Assembly: GCA_937918935.1 (NCBI GenBank)
Contig: CAKZSI010000049.1
Span: 1 to 64,000, forward strand
Direction: 5' to 3'
Source: an uncultured Chloroflexales bacterium
GTDB lineage: Bacteria > Chloroflexota > Chloroflexia > Chloroflexales > Chloroflexaceae
Length of the DNA stretch: 64,000 bases
The notes under the pieces were generated by a model. The model searched no databases. It was not told the DNA's origin and saw only the letters and a program-made list of their open reading frames with translations. This document shows, in pieces, positions 1-8,367 of the stretch. Within the stretch, counting starts at the first letter, position 1. Every line of letters begins with the position of its first letter. Position numbers and translations under genes: made by a program.

Positions 1-15
1 GCGTTTCAATAGGTC

Positions 16-98
16 GCGCTTCTCGCCTCTTCGCACACGCCCCTCCAGCGTAGGTCCGAATTAATTCGGACCTACATGGCGCTTCTCGCCTCTTCGCA
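16..98. repeat. 20-bp direct repeat flanking a 26-bp perfect palindrome
   Basis: Positions 16-35 and 79-98 are identical over 20 bp, and similarity continues at lower identity to about positions 50 and 113. Between them, positions 50-75 form a perfect 26-bp palindrome centred on GAATTAATTC. The right copy is the 3' end of the minus-strand gene at 72-542, whose stop codon lies inside the palindrome. The left copy, read on the minus strand, encodes almost the same C-terminus (VCEEARSA) followed by Thr-Tyr-stop. It looks like a duplicated gene end with a palindrome between the copies. Confidence 0.75.
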
Positions 99-542
99 TA
101 CACTCTTCAAGCGGCGCATCTGAACCTTCGCATCCCATCCCATCAGCGGCCCCACCGTCGCCGGCCAGAGCACATCCAGGATAGGGATACACAGATTATA
201 CTCGATCCGGTTCTGGATCAGCGTGCGGCCTGCGTGGCCCTGGAACGGGCGCCAGTGCCAGGCGTCAAAGCCTTCCCAGAAGCCGTTGAAGGCCCACAGG
301 ACCAGCCCTGGCTGCCGGTCGTGGACGACATAGTGCGCTTCCAGAGCCCGCCCCAATCCGGTCAGGGTCAGCCGCCAGCGCGCCCCTGGCTCAAAGCTCC
401 ACGTTTCCAGCGGTTCGAAGCGCACCGCTGGCGACATCCAGCGCGTCATCAGCGCCCGTTCGGTCATGACCGCCTCGACCCGCTCCAACGGCGCCTCGAC
501 AACCACGAATTCTTCCTGAAGGTAGGTGTATTGGTGCTCCAT
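72..542 (-). CDS. SRPBCC/START-like hydrophobic-ligand-binding domain protein
   Basis: A 156-residue single-domain protein of the length and pattern of SRPBCC (polyketide cyclase/Bet v1-like) proteins. It has an N-terminal strand with VVVEAPLERVEAVMTE, a Trp-rich central sheet (LVLWAFNGFWEGFDAWHWRPF) and a long C-terminal helix after LMGWDAKVQMRRL. No signal peptide or membrane helix is seen, so it is probably cytosolic. The ligand is unknown. A near-consensus promoter (TGGACA, 17 bp, TATACT) lies so close that transcription should start within a base or two of the ATG. The family call rests on overall pattern only; there is no catalytic motif to confirm it. Confidence 0.7.
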   Translation of the reverse strand: MEHQYTYLQEEFVVVEAPLERVEAVMTERALMTRWMSPAVRFEPLETWSFEPGARWRLTLTGLGRALEAHYVVHDRQPGLVLWAFNGFWEGFDAWHWRPFQGHAGRTLIQNRIEYNLCIPILDVLWPATVGPLMGWDAKVQMRRLKSVCEEARSAM

Positions 543-549
543 ATTCTTT

Positions 550-578
550 AGTATACGTCAGTTGGGATGCCTTGTCCA
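550..578 (-). promoter_or_regulatory. Sigma70-type promoter of the SRPBCC gene, probably leaderless
   Basis: On the minus strand TGGACA (578-573) is followed by a 17-bp spacer and TATACT (555-550). The start codon begins at 542, about 8 nt after the -10, so the transcript should have essentially no 5' leader. Confidence 0.55.
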
Positions 579-1161
579 CCTTTTGCACAGTTAGAGCCGG
601 CCCGTCGAGCCATCTCCTGTGAAGGACCGCCGTCCCTGTACCGCCTCGACCCTTTCTCGGCGACCCGGTACCTTTTGACTATTGAGGCCCGTAGCGCGCG
701 CGCCTATAATTTTATCCAGAACGCCAGATTACTATAGACGCGTTTCGTCGCACGCGTCCCATCTGACCCATCCCACTACCTCGTCCCTCCCCCCACCCTG
801 CCCGGACGTCGCGAAGCCTGCGGTTGCGCAGTGCCAGTGAAGGGCGCAGTCGCGCCCTTCTGAACCGTTCCAGCCTCCATCCTACCTCCGAACTAGCGGC
901 GCTGCCTGCCGGTTCTCTGCGCCGAGGCCAATGCACGTGTCATCGCCCTTGCGGCACGAGAGCCGCCAGCCTGTTTCTGCGCCCTCCGGGGTGCTGTCGC
1001 CGTCGTTTCGCGCCTGGACATGCGCCATTGATTCCAGGCAGTAACCGCGAGGGAAGATCCCCGCGTTGACGGCTCTGTGTACCCCGATCTGTGCGCCCCT
1101 GACACCAACGGGGGAGCGGCCGGGTCGGCAATCCAGTGGTCAGATGGACGGAGGAATCCCC
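579..1161. other. Non-coding stretch upstream of the pilus locus
   Basis: No convincing gene was found here. It holds the promoter at 666-710 and then about 450 nt before the first Tad gene. Short ORFs in the interval have no recognisable domain, no good ribosome binding site and poor codon pattern. The stretch may be a long 5' leader. Confidence 0.5.
666..710 (+). promoter_or_regulatory. Tad-locus promoter with upstream TACCTTTTGAC box
   Basis: A 21-bp sequence at 666-686, containing TACCTTTTGACTATTGAG, is repeated exactly at 3902-3922. Its end supplies a -35-like TTGAGG (682-687), followed by a 17-bp spacer and a perfect TATAAT (705-710). The part upstream of the -35 is a candidate activator site. 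TTGAC-TA-TTGAG is itself a near-direct repeat. Confidence 0.6.
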
Positions 1162-3819
1162 ATGGGGAAAGTACGCAGCAGACGACTTGCGGCACACTCC
1201 CGCGCGCGGGGTCAGAGTCTGCCCTTGCTCAGCCTGATGATCGTTGTCATTGTTGGCATGGTCGGCCTGTCGGTTGATGTCGGCAACACCTTCTCCGAAG
1301 AGCGGCGCGCCGTCACCGCAGCCAACACCGCCGCCCTGGCGGGGATGAACACCTACATCGCCCGCTCCCAGGGAACCACCAATCGGGTGGTGTATACCTC
1401 GATCGTCAATGCGCTTAATGCCCACGGCGTGCAGGTGACCGCCCCCGGGGCCGAAGCGCAACCCGAAGAACTTACTCTTGAGGCGCGCTACCTCGACGCA
1501 CAGGGCCGCCCGATCGGCAATGGCTCCTCCCTGGTTAGCGACGATACCAACCCGGCGCCCAATAATGTCGCCTTCATCGAGGTGGGTCTCCGCGGTCGCA
1601 TTGATACCGCCTTCGCCCGTGTCGTCGGCCGCAACGACCTGGCGATCAATGCGATGGCCTATGCCGGCGCCTGCACCAGCAACTCGGGGTACTACCCCAT
1701 CACGGTGAACACCCGCATGATCGACGGGAATCGCTTCGTCCGCAGCAATGACCCCAACCTCAACTGGCGCGAGGTTCCCTACGACAGCCCTGACGTCTCG
1801 GGGCGCTTTACGGCCATGCGCGTGGTGGTGGGCGATGAGAGCGCCCGCACCTTCGGCTGGCTACGCTGGCGCAACGACGTCCCCGGGGCGCGTAGCGCCA
1901 TCACCCTGGCCCGCTCGTTGAGCGGCGAAGGCAATCTCGGTGAGGGCTTCGAGGAGGCGCCCTGGCCCAGTTCCCAGAATCGGCCCGAGGGCGTCTACCC
2001 ACCCGAACGCGGGGCCCTGACCCCCGGCGACTGGGTCTGGGGCAGCACCGCCTGGCCCGACTCTGGCGATGTGGTGGCGGCCCTTGACGAGCATATCCGT
2101 CTGGGGACGCGCATGATCCTGCCCATCCATCGCGATGCCTTCCGCGATGGCGATAACTCCCGCTTCCACATCGTGCGCTTCGGCCTCTTCGTGCTCCTCG
2201 ACCAGGGCCAGACCGGCAACAACCGCTGGCTTGATCTGCTCTTCCTCGGCGAGCCGCGCCCCCAGCAGCGCGCCTGTCTCTACGCCCCCACGGCGAATAA
2301 CGACGGCCAGGTGGGACTGGCCGGCTCCGTCTCGTTCCTGCCCGAATACCGCATTCAGCCCCGGCGGCGCCCGCCGGTTCAGTACACGGTCGTGCTCGAT
2401 GTCTCCGGTTCTATGAGCGCCAATTTTGCCGGCCAGTGCGATGTGTTCGACGCTGGCGCCCCCAACGCCAATCGGTATCGGAGCCAGAACAGTCAGGGCC
2501 ACGCCAACGGCGCGCAGCGTGGCTGGTGGCAGTGCGCCGAGGTGCCGGCCGATCCCAACTGGCCCGTCGCGCGCGCCGAGGTGCTGGGCACTGGTGAGGC
2601 CTACTGGTGGAGCAACGAACGCGATCGGCGCATCTATGTGGCGAAGAAGGCCCTCGAACGCCTGATCGAAGAGACCAACATGCCTGGTAATGCCGACTAT
2701 GACCCCGACCGTCCCTCTGACCAGATGGCCCTGGTCTGGTTCAATGACGGGGTGCCAGCGAACTTCGTCAGCAACTTCGACGGCGAGACTTTCTCCAACG
2801 ATCCACAGGAACTGATCAACGCCGTCAACCGGCAGGCCGCTACCCACCGCACCGGGAACACCTATCTCTCCCAGGGTGGCACCAATGGCGCCGCCGGCCT
2901 CTACCGCGCCTCTCTCGTGCTCGATCGCGCCCCGCGCACAGTGACCCATACCGATGGTCAGGTCTGGGAGTATAAACGGGCGGTGATCTTCATCACCGAT
3001 GGGGTGTCGAACATCTTATTCAACCCCAATGCCCGCGATCTGCGTTTTGGTCAGAGCGATCAGAACACCTATCCACGCGACCACGTCTGCAATACCTGGC
3101 TCGCTCCCGAGATGGCTAACTGCCAGACCACCGGCTTTGGCGGGCGCACCGTCGCCGCGGGCGGCGTGCCTGCCGGGCTGGATCGCCCCATCACTCAGGC
3201 TGTCAATGTCAGCGAACAGATGAAGTCGCGTCAGTACGAGATCTTCGTGGTCGCGCTCTCGAATATCCCCGACACCGGCCTGCGCGACGGCATCGCCTCG
3301 TTCCCCAGCTACTTCTTCTCGGCCCGGGAGTTGCAGCGCAATGCCGATGGCAGCACCAACGTTGACGCGATCATGGAGGCGATCAACAATATTGTGGAGA
3401 GCGGCGTCTGTGAACGGCGCGCCGATCCTCGCACCAGTTCCATCCCCGCCGGCGAGTTCCGCCCGGTCGCTGGTCTGGTCTACCCCAATGTGGGTGAGGT
3501 CATTCTGACCGACCAGAACACCGGCACGCAGTACCGCGCCCCCATCCGCGCCGACGCCTCCCGCGGCGGCACGCTGAGCTACCGCTTCGACCGCCTGCCT
3601 GCCGGTTCCTACCGCCTCGAGGCCTACCTCTTCTACCGCCATCCCCTCGATCCGCCCGATGCCGGCCCGCGGCGCTACAGCCTCATCGAACAGAACAATG
3701 AGACCCGCGCCGACATTGTGGTCAACGTGACGGTCGAAACCAACGTAGGCGGATTCTCCCGGGTGATCCGCCAGGATCTGCAACTGCGGCTCTCTGGCGA
3801 TGTGTGCGCTACCAGTTGA
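1162..3819 (+). CDS. TadG-like pilus protein with von Willebrand A domain (copy 1)
   Basis: An 885-residue protein. The start at 1162 is chosen because GGAGGA sits 6 nt upstream; longer frames have no ribosome site. The N-terminus carries the Tad/TadG signature (RGQSLPLLSLMIVVIVGMVGLSVDVG), which is a single membrane helix, then an ~60-residue helical segment rich in Ala. A VWA domain follows with the MIDAS motif DVSGSMS at residues 413-419, a GGTNGAAG loop and FITDGV. The C-terminus (GEVILTDQNTGTQYRAP onward) looks like a beta-sandwich domain. It is probably exported and surface-exposed, acting as a minor pilin or tip/adhesin component by analogy with VWA pilins. It is paralogous along its whole length to the gene at 5474-8098. 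Confidence 0.8.
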   Translation: MGKVRSRRLAAHSRARGQSLPLLSLMIVVIVGMVGLSVDVGNTFSEERRAVTAANTAALAGMNTYIARSQGTTNRVVYTSIVNALNAHGVQVTAPGAEAQPEELTLEARYLDAQGRPIGNGSSLVSDDTNPAPNNVAFIEVGLRGRIDTAFARVVGRNDLAINAMAYAGACTSNSGYYPITVNTRMIDGNRFVRSNDPNLNWREVPYDSPDVSGRFTAMRVVVGDESARTFGWLRWRNDVPGARSAITLARSLSGEGNLGEGFEEAPWPSSQNRPEGVYPPERGALTPGDWVWGSTAWPDSGDVVAALDEHIRLGTRMILPIHRDAFRDGDNSRFHIVRFGLFVLLDQGQTGNNRWLDLLFLGEPRPQQRACLYAPTANNDGQVGLAGSVSFLPEYRIQPRRRPPVQYTVVLDVSGSMSANFAGQCDVFDAGAPNANRYRSQNSQGHANGAQRGWWQCAEVPADPNWPVARAEVLGTGEAYWWSNERDRRIYVAKKALERLIEETNMPGNADYDPDRPSDQMALVWFNDGVPANFVSNFDGETFSNDPQELINAVNRQAATHRTGNTYLSQGGTNGAAGLYRASLVLDRAPRTVTHTDGQVWEYKRAVIFITDGVSNILFNPNARDLRFGQSDQNTYPRDHVCNTWLAPEMANCQTTGFGGRTVAAGGVPAGLDRPITQAVNVSEQMKSRQYEIFVVALSNIPDTGLRDGIASFPSYFFSARELQRNADGSTNVDAIMEAINNIVESGVCERRADPRTSSIPAGEFRPVAGLVYPNVGEVILTDQNTGTQYRAPIRADASRGGTLSYRFDRLPAGSYRLEAYLFYRHPLDPPDAGPRRYSLIEQNNETRADIVVNVTVETNVGGFSRVIRQDLQLRLSGDVCATS

Positions 3820-3841
3820 TCCGCCAGGCGATGAGGAGCAG

Positions 3842-3872
3842 GGGCGCAGGGAAACCGGGTTTCCCTGCGCCC
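3842..3872. repeat. Family-B palindrome (15-bp arms, 1-nt centre)
   Basis: Perfect inverted repeat whose core is GGGAAACC-G-GGTTTCCC, extended by GGGCGCA/TGCGCCC. It lies 23 bp after the stop of the first VWA gene. There is no T-run, so termination is possible but not shown. Confidence 0.8.
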
Positions 3873-3901
3873 TTCGTCTATCCCCCACCATGCGCGCTAC
3901 T

Positions 3902-3947
3902 CGGTACCTTTTGACTATTGAGCCTCGAAATGCGCCTGACCTATAAT
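3902..3947 (+). promoter_or_regulatory. Second copy of the Tad-locus promoter box
   Basis: Carries the same 21-bp sequence as 666-686, then TTGAGC (3918-3923), an 18-bp spacer and TATAAT (3942-3947). The TadE-like gene starts 42 bp downstream of the -10, giving a short leader. Confidence 0.6.
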
Positions 3948-3988
3948 CAGCGTACGATCGCGTATCGCGAGAGGAGCGTGAGCAGCGT

Positions 3989-4579
3989 ATGGATCGCCAC
4001 AACTCTGGTCAATCAATCGTCGAAATGGCGCTGATCCTGCCATTCATGCTCATGGTGCTCTTTGGCATCATGGAGTTCGGGTACATCATCTGGGCCTATT
4101 CAACCGTCTCCCAGGCCGCCCGCAACGGGGCCGAAGCCGCCGCCCAGGTGCCGCCCTATGAGTCCTGGCTCGCCTATCGCGATAATCCACCCAATGACTC
4201 GGATTACCCCGGCTTCCGCGGCGATGCCTGTGTCAATACCATCCTGGCGGCAGTGGAAAGTGATACGACCCTCTTCAGAGGTGATATCAACCAGGGTCGC
4301 AATGTGGTGGATTTCGTGACCATCCGCTACCCTGACGGCGGCAATACCCGCAACCTCCGCGACCGCGGGCCAATCGAGGTGGAGATCAGCTACCCGGTCA
4401 CCGGGCTGACCCCCCTCTTCCAGTTGCTGCGCATCGGCGGGAGTGAGGGTACGATCACCCTGCGCGTCATCCAGCGGCGCTCGCTCGAGAATCTTGGCCT
4501 TGACCCCACCCGGCCCGCCGGCGTGGCCTGCGCCCGCAATATGGCTGAATGGCGTGAGTTGAACCGGGTAAGCCAGTAG
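3989..4579 (+). CDS. TadE-like pseudopilin
   Basis: A 196-residue TadE-family protein. The N-terminus NSGQSIVEMALILPFMLMVLFGIMEFG matches the TadE signature: a short basic/polar leader, Gly, Glu five residues later, then a hydrophobic helix. Next comes AARNGAEAAAQ, typical of the family. The rest is a soluble domain exposed outside the membrane. TadE/TadF proteins are minor pseudopilins of the Tad secretion system. The gene has its own promoter (3902-3947). The next gene follows 11 bp after the stop, so the two are probably co-transcribed and partner proteins. Confidence 0.85.
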   Translation: MDRHNSGQSIVEMALILPFMLMVLFGIMEFGYIIWAYSTVSQAARNGAEAAAQVPPYESWLAYRDNPPNDSDYPGFRGDACVNTILAAVESDTTLFRGDINQGRNVVDFVTIRYPDGGNTRNLRDRGPIEVEISYPVTGLTPLFQLLRIGGSEGTITLRVIQRRSLENLGLDPTRPAGVACARNMAEWRELNRVSQ

Positions 4580-4590
4580 GAGTATTGACC

Positions 4591-5217
4591 ATGTTGCGCC
4601 GACTTCGTCCACATTACCGGCAGCCTCGCGCCAGGGGTCAGGCGCTGGTGGAACTGGCGCTCGCCAGCACCCTGCTCTTCTTCCTGCTGGCCGCCGCCGT
4701 CGATCTGGGGCTGATCTTCTTTACCCTCCAGGGCCTGCGCACTGCCGCCCAGGAGGGCGCCACCTTCGGCAGTTATCCGGTGCAGGTGATGGAGAATGGC
4801 CAGTTGCAGCGGGTCGATCTTAACTATGCCGAGATCGTGCGGCGCGTGCGCGGCGCCGGCGGCCCGCAGTCCACCGGCTTCGCCAATCTGCGCGACCTCG
4901 ATAACAACGGCGTGTGGGACGAGTATGAGACCGGCCGCCCCGTCCATAGCGACTGGTCGAACCCCAACGCCTATATCCGCATCGAGTTGCTGAGAGGGCC
5001 GAATCCAAACGCTCTGAGCGCCACCCCACCCTGCCGCACCGATGTGCGTGGCGAGGGTATGCAGGCCGGCGGGCGCGACTGCTGGGTCAGGGTCACGGTG
5101 AGCACCGATTACCAGTTTATCTTTCCTCTTGCGCCCGCCTTTGGCAACAGTGTACGCCTGCGAGCCATGTCCGTGATGCCCATTCGGAGTTCGTATGCCA
5201 ATAGCCCTGGCCAGTGA
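4591..5217 (+). CDS. TadE/TadF-like pseudopilin
   Basis: A 208-residue protein with the TadE-like N-terminus RARGQALVELALASTLLFFLLAAAVDLG and then LRTAAQEGATFGSYP. The ATG at 4591 is preferred over an upstream TTG at 4585 because AGTAGGAG ends 8 nt before it. A single N-terminal helix anchors a soluble domain of about 170 residues with two Cys in the C-terminal half. It is the probable partner of the TadE-like protein just upstream. It could equally be called TadF; the families are hard to separate by eye. Confidence 0.8.
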   Translation: MLRRLRPHYRQPRARGQALVELALASTLLFFLLAAAVDLGLIFFTLQGLRTAAQEGATFGSYPVQVMENGQLQRVDLNYAEIVRRVRGAGGPQSTGFANLRDLDNNGVWDEYETGRPVHSDWSNPNAYIRIELLRGPNPNALSATPPCRTDVRGEGMQAGGRDCWVRVTVSTDYQFIFPLAPAFGNSVRLRAMSVMPIRSSYANSPGQ

Positions 5218-5259
5218 TGGCCAGCGTTCATGCGGTCACCCGGGGCATCCGATGACCCA

Positions 5260-5282
5260 CCGGGAGGGATGCGCCCTCCCGG
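5260..5282. repeat. Family-A palindrome
   Basis: Inverted repeat CCGGGAGGG / CCCTCCCGG with a 5-nt centre, downstream of the second TadE-like gene. It is followed within 25 bp by a family-B palindrome. Confidence 0.75.
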
Positions 5283-5303
5283 CGCCGCCCCGCAGGTCGG
5301 GGT

Positions 5304-5326
5304 GCGGGGAAACCGGGTTTCCCCGC
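5304..5326. repeat. Family-B palindrome (11-bp arms)
   Basis: Perfect inverted repeat GCGGGGAAACC-G-GGTTTCCCCGC, placed between the TadE-like gene and the second VWA gene. Confidence 0.8.
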
Positions 5327-5473
5327 CGTCCTTACAATCGTGGGAGTGAGGCGAAGCTTTGTGAAGCTAACGCTGTTTGGAAACGTTGAAGGAGAATGCT
5401 GCCACAGGCTCCACGCGCGCAGATTCGTCCGCGCATGTTCGCCAGCAATTCAGTACCAGACGGAGGGATCTCT

Positions 5474-8098
5474 ATGGGGAACGCACGTCGTCGGCGTTAT
5501 ACTGCGCAAACCCGCGTACGCGGTCAGAGTTTGCCCCTTCTTGGCTTGATGATTGCGATTATCGTCGGTATGGTCGGTCTGTCGGTTGATGTTGGCAATA
5601 CCTTCTCCGAAGAGCGGCGCGCCGTGACCGCCGCCAATACCGCCGCTATGGCGGGGATGAATGCCTACATCGGTCGTTCGGAAAACACTAACAACCAGAC
5701 CATTTACAACGCGATACGCAACTCGCTAGAGGCCCACGGCGTGCGGGTGACTGCGCCCGGCGCCGAGCCGCAGCGCGACGAAGTGACGCTCCAGGCGCTC
5801 TACCTCGACGCCCAGGGCCGCCCAATTACCACCGGCTCGCCGTTCATTACGCCCGACACGAACCCGGTGCCCAACAATGTCGCCTTCATTCAGGTGGATT
5901 TGAAAGGCCGCGTGGATACCACTTTCGCCCGCGTGGTCGGCCGCAATGACCTGCCGATCAACGCCATGGCCCATGCCGGCGTCTGCACCAGCAACTCGGG
6001 CGTCTATCCCATTACCGTGAGCAGCCGCGTGATTGAAGGCGATCGCTTCATTAACCCTGGCAATCCCGATCAGAACTGGCGCGAGCTTGATTACGACACC
6101 GAGGATATCTACGGGCGCTTCACCGCTATGCGAGTCATCGTCAGCGGCGCGACCACTCCGGGCAACTTTAGCTGGCTGCGCTGGCGGAATAGCATCCCCG
6201 GCGCCACCAGCGAGCGGCGCCTGGCCGCCAGCCTCACCGGCGAAGGCAATCTCGGTGAGGGCTTCGAAGAGGCCCCCTGGCCCACGCCCCAGGATCGCCC
6301 GGAGACCTACCCGGAACAGCCCGGGGTGCTGAACGTGGGCGACTGGGTCTGGGGCGCCACCGGCTACATGAACTCCAACGACGTGCGCGACGCCCTCGAC
6401 GAGCATATCCGCGTCGGCACGCGCATGGTGTTGCCCATTCACAGCAACGCGGTTCTGAGTGGCGAGAACTCCCGTTTCCACATCGTGCGCCTGGGTCTCT
6501 TCGTCTTGCTCGACAAGGGGCAGACCCGCAACGACAAGTGGCTCGACCTGCTCTTCCTTGGCGATGCCCAGTACCAGCAGCGCGCCTGTCTCTACACCGG
6601 CGTGATTGATCCCAATACCGAGGGTATTGTCGAGTTGATCGGCTCGGTGTCCATCTGGCCCGAGTACCAGTACCGGCCCCAGGTCCGCCGGCCCATTCAG
6701 TATGTGGTGGTGCTCGACGTCTCCGGCTCTATGAGCGCCGACTTCGAAGGGCGCTGTGACAGAACTACTGTCAGCAACCCGCCCGCCGCCGGCCGACAGC
6801 GCGGCTGGTGGCGCTGCGCCGAGGCCCCGCCCAACTCCAATCCGCCACGCGCCGAAGTCACCGGCACCGGCCCGAATTACTGGTGGAGTAATGAGTCAGA
6901 ACGGCGCATTACGGTTGCCAAGCGCGCTCTCTACACCCTGGTGCGCTCGACTAGCATGCCCGGCAATGCCGAATACGACCCGAGCCGCCCGCCCGACCAG
7001 ATGGCCCTGGTGTGGTACACCCATGTGGTGCCGCCAAGCAATGTGAGCGGCTTTTCGGCCAACCCTACCACGATTATCAGCAATATTGACGCCGCCGGCG
7101 CCTACAACGGCGACCGCTACCGCACCAATGGCGGCACCAACAGCGCCGCCGGTCTCTACCGCGCGTCATTGCTATTGAACAACGCCCCGCGCACCGTCAC
7201 CCAGAATGGGCAGACCTGGGAGTACAAGCGTGTGGTAGTCTTTGTGACCGACGGCGTGGCGAACCAGTTCTTTAATCGCAATGATCAGAATCTGCGCTAC
7301 GATACCAGCAGCTACGAATCCTATCTCCCAGGTCACTATTGCCACTCGCTTCGCGATCTGGTCGTCGAGAGTGCCGCCTGCCAGACCACCGATGTGGGCG
7401 GGTTGTCACAGCAGGTGTGGCGAGGCAATCGGATCGTCGTGCCTGCCGGCCTTGACCGGCCCATTACCCAGGCGGTGAAGGTGAGCCGCCAGGATCTCCA
7501 GGCCAACGGGATTGAAGTGTACGTCGTTGCGCTCTCGCACATCCCCGATACCGGCCTGCGCGACGGGGTGGCCTCCTTCCCCAGCTACTTCTTCTCGGCG
7601 AAGGATCTGCAGCGCAACGCTGATGGCAGCACCAATGTGGACGCGATTATGCGGGCGATCAACACCCAGGTCGAGAATGGCATCTGCGAGCCACGCGCCG
7701 ATGCCGCCTGGACGAACGTCATTCCTCCCGAGAACTTCCAGGCCGTCGGCAGCCTCCAGTACCCCAATGTGGGCGAGGTCATCCTGACCGACCAGAGCAC
7801 CGGTACGGAATACACTGCTCCCATCCGCGCCGATGCCAGCCGCGGCGGCGCCCTGAGCTACCGCTTCGACCGCCTGCCCGCCGGCTCGTACCGCGTCCAG
7901 CCCTACCTGTTCTACCGCCATCCGCTCGATCCGCCCGGCGCTGGCCCGCGGCGCTACAGCCTGATCTATCAGAATGAGGAGACCGTCTCCGACATCGTGA
8001 TCAACGTTGCGCCCAATACCACTGTGGGTAGCTTTACCCAGACGATCCGCCAGGATCTGCAACTGAAGCTCTTCGGCGACGTCTGCGCGACGAACTGA
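5474..8098 (+). CDS. TadG-like pilus protein with von Willebrand A domain (copy 2)
   Basis: An 874-residue paralogue of the protein at 1162-3819. The start at 5474 is preceded by GGAGGG and matches the start of copy 1 (MGN/MGK). It shares the N-terminal Tad helix (RGQSLPLLGLMIAIIVGMVGLSVDVG), the MIDAS motif DVSGSMS at residues 415-421, GGTNSAAG, FVTDGV and the same C-terminal sandwich (GEVILTDQSTGTEY). The copies differ mostly in the loop just after the MIDAS motif and in the segment after the TDG motif. The duplication suggests heteromeric or alternative surface subunits of one pilus. Membrane-anchored and exposed. Confidence 0.8.
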   Translation: MGNARRRRYTAQTRVRGQSLPLLGLMIAIIVGMVGLSVDVGNTFSEERRAVTAANTAAMAGMNAYIGRSENTNNQTIYNAIRNSLEAHGVRVTAPGAEPQRDEVTLQALYLDAQGRPITTGSPFITPDTNPVPNNVAFIQVDLKGRVDTTFARVVGRNDLPINAMAHAGVCTSNSGVYPITVSSRVIEGDRFINPGNPDQNWRELDYDTEDIYGRFTAMRVIVSGATTPGNFSWLRWRNSIPGATSERRLAASLTGEGNLGEGFEEAPWPTPQDRPETYPEQPGVLNVGDWVWGATGYMNSNDVRDALDEHIRVGTRMVLPIHSNAVLSGENSRFHIVRLGLFVLLDKGQTRNDKWLDLLFLGDAQYQQRACLYTGVIDPNTEGIVELIGSVSIWPEYQYRPQVRRPIQYVVVLDVSGSMSADFEGRCDRTTVSNPPAAGRQRGWWRCAEAPPNSNPPRAEVTGTGPNYWWSNESERRITVAKRALYTLVRSTSMPGNAEYDPSRPPDQMALVWYTHVVPPSNVSGFSANPTTIISNIDAAGAYNGDRYRTNGGTNSAAGLYRASLLLNNAPRTVTQNGQTWEYKRVVVFVTDGVANQFFNRNDQNLRYDTSSYESYLPGHYCHSLRDLVVESAACQTTDVGGLSQQVWRGNRIVVPAGLDRPITQAVKVSRQDLQANGIEVYVVALSHIPDTGLRDGVASFPSYFFSAKDLQRNADGSTNVDAIMRAINTQVENGICEPRADAAWTNVIPPENFQAVGSLQYPNVGEVILTDQSTGTEYTAPIRADASRGGALSYRFDRLPAGSYRVQPYLFYRHPLDPPGAGPRRYSLIYQNEETVSDIVINVAPNTTVGSFTQTIRQDLQLKLFGDVCATN

Positions 8099-8150
8099 TG
8101 GTGTCCTCACCCTTCCCTCTTCACCTGCGGTGGAGAGGGGGGGCTGAGAG

Positions 8151-8179
8151 GTTCTGGGAGGGCTGTGCCCTCCCAGAAC
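8151..8179. repeat. Family-A palindrome (13-bp arms)
   Basis: Perfect inverted repeat GTTCTGGGAGGGC-TGT-GCCCTCCCAGAAC, 52 bp after the stop of the second VWA gene. It may act as a terminator-like hairpin but has no T-run. Confidence 0.8.
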
Positions 8180-8367
8180 TCTCCACCCTGAAGATTCGTC
8201 CGCGAGGACTTTTTTTATGGCCTTGAGATGAACAGGTTCTCATCTGGTAGCAACCGCTGGCTATGATAGCGTTGCAACGAGACGTTTGAGAGGAGGCCCG
8301 GAGGGGCCAGGCCCCTCCGCCAACTCTACCGAGACGTGGGCTCGTTGCAGGAATCAGGAGGTGGCCC

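Noticed and set aside
404-436. tRNA T-loop-like GGTTCGAAG
   Set aside because: It lies inside the SRPBCC coding frame and no cloverleaf can be built around it.
675-710. TTGACT at 675-680 as the -35 of the first Tad promoter
   Set aside because: The gap to TATAAT is 24 bp (25 bp in the second copy), too long; the overlapping TTGAG at 682 gives 17/18 bp.
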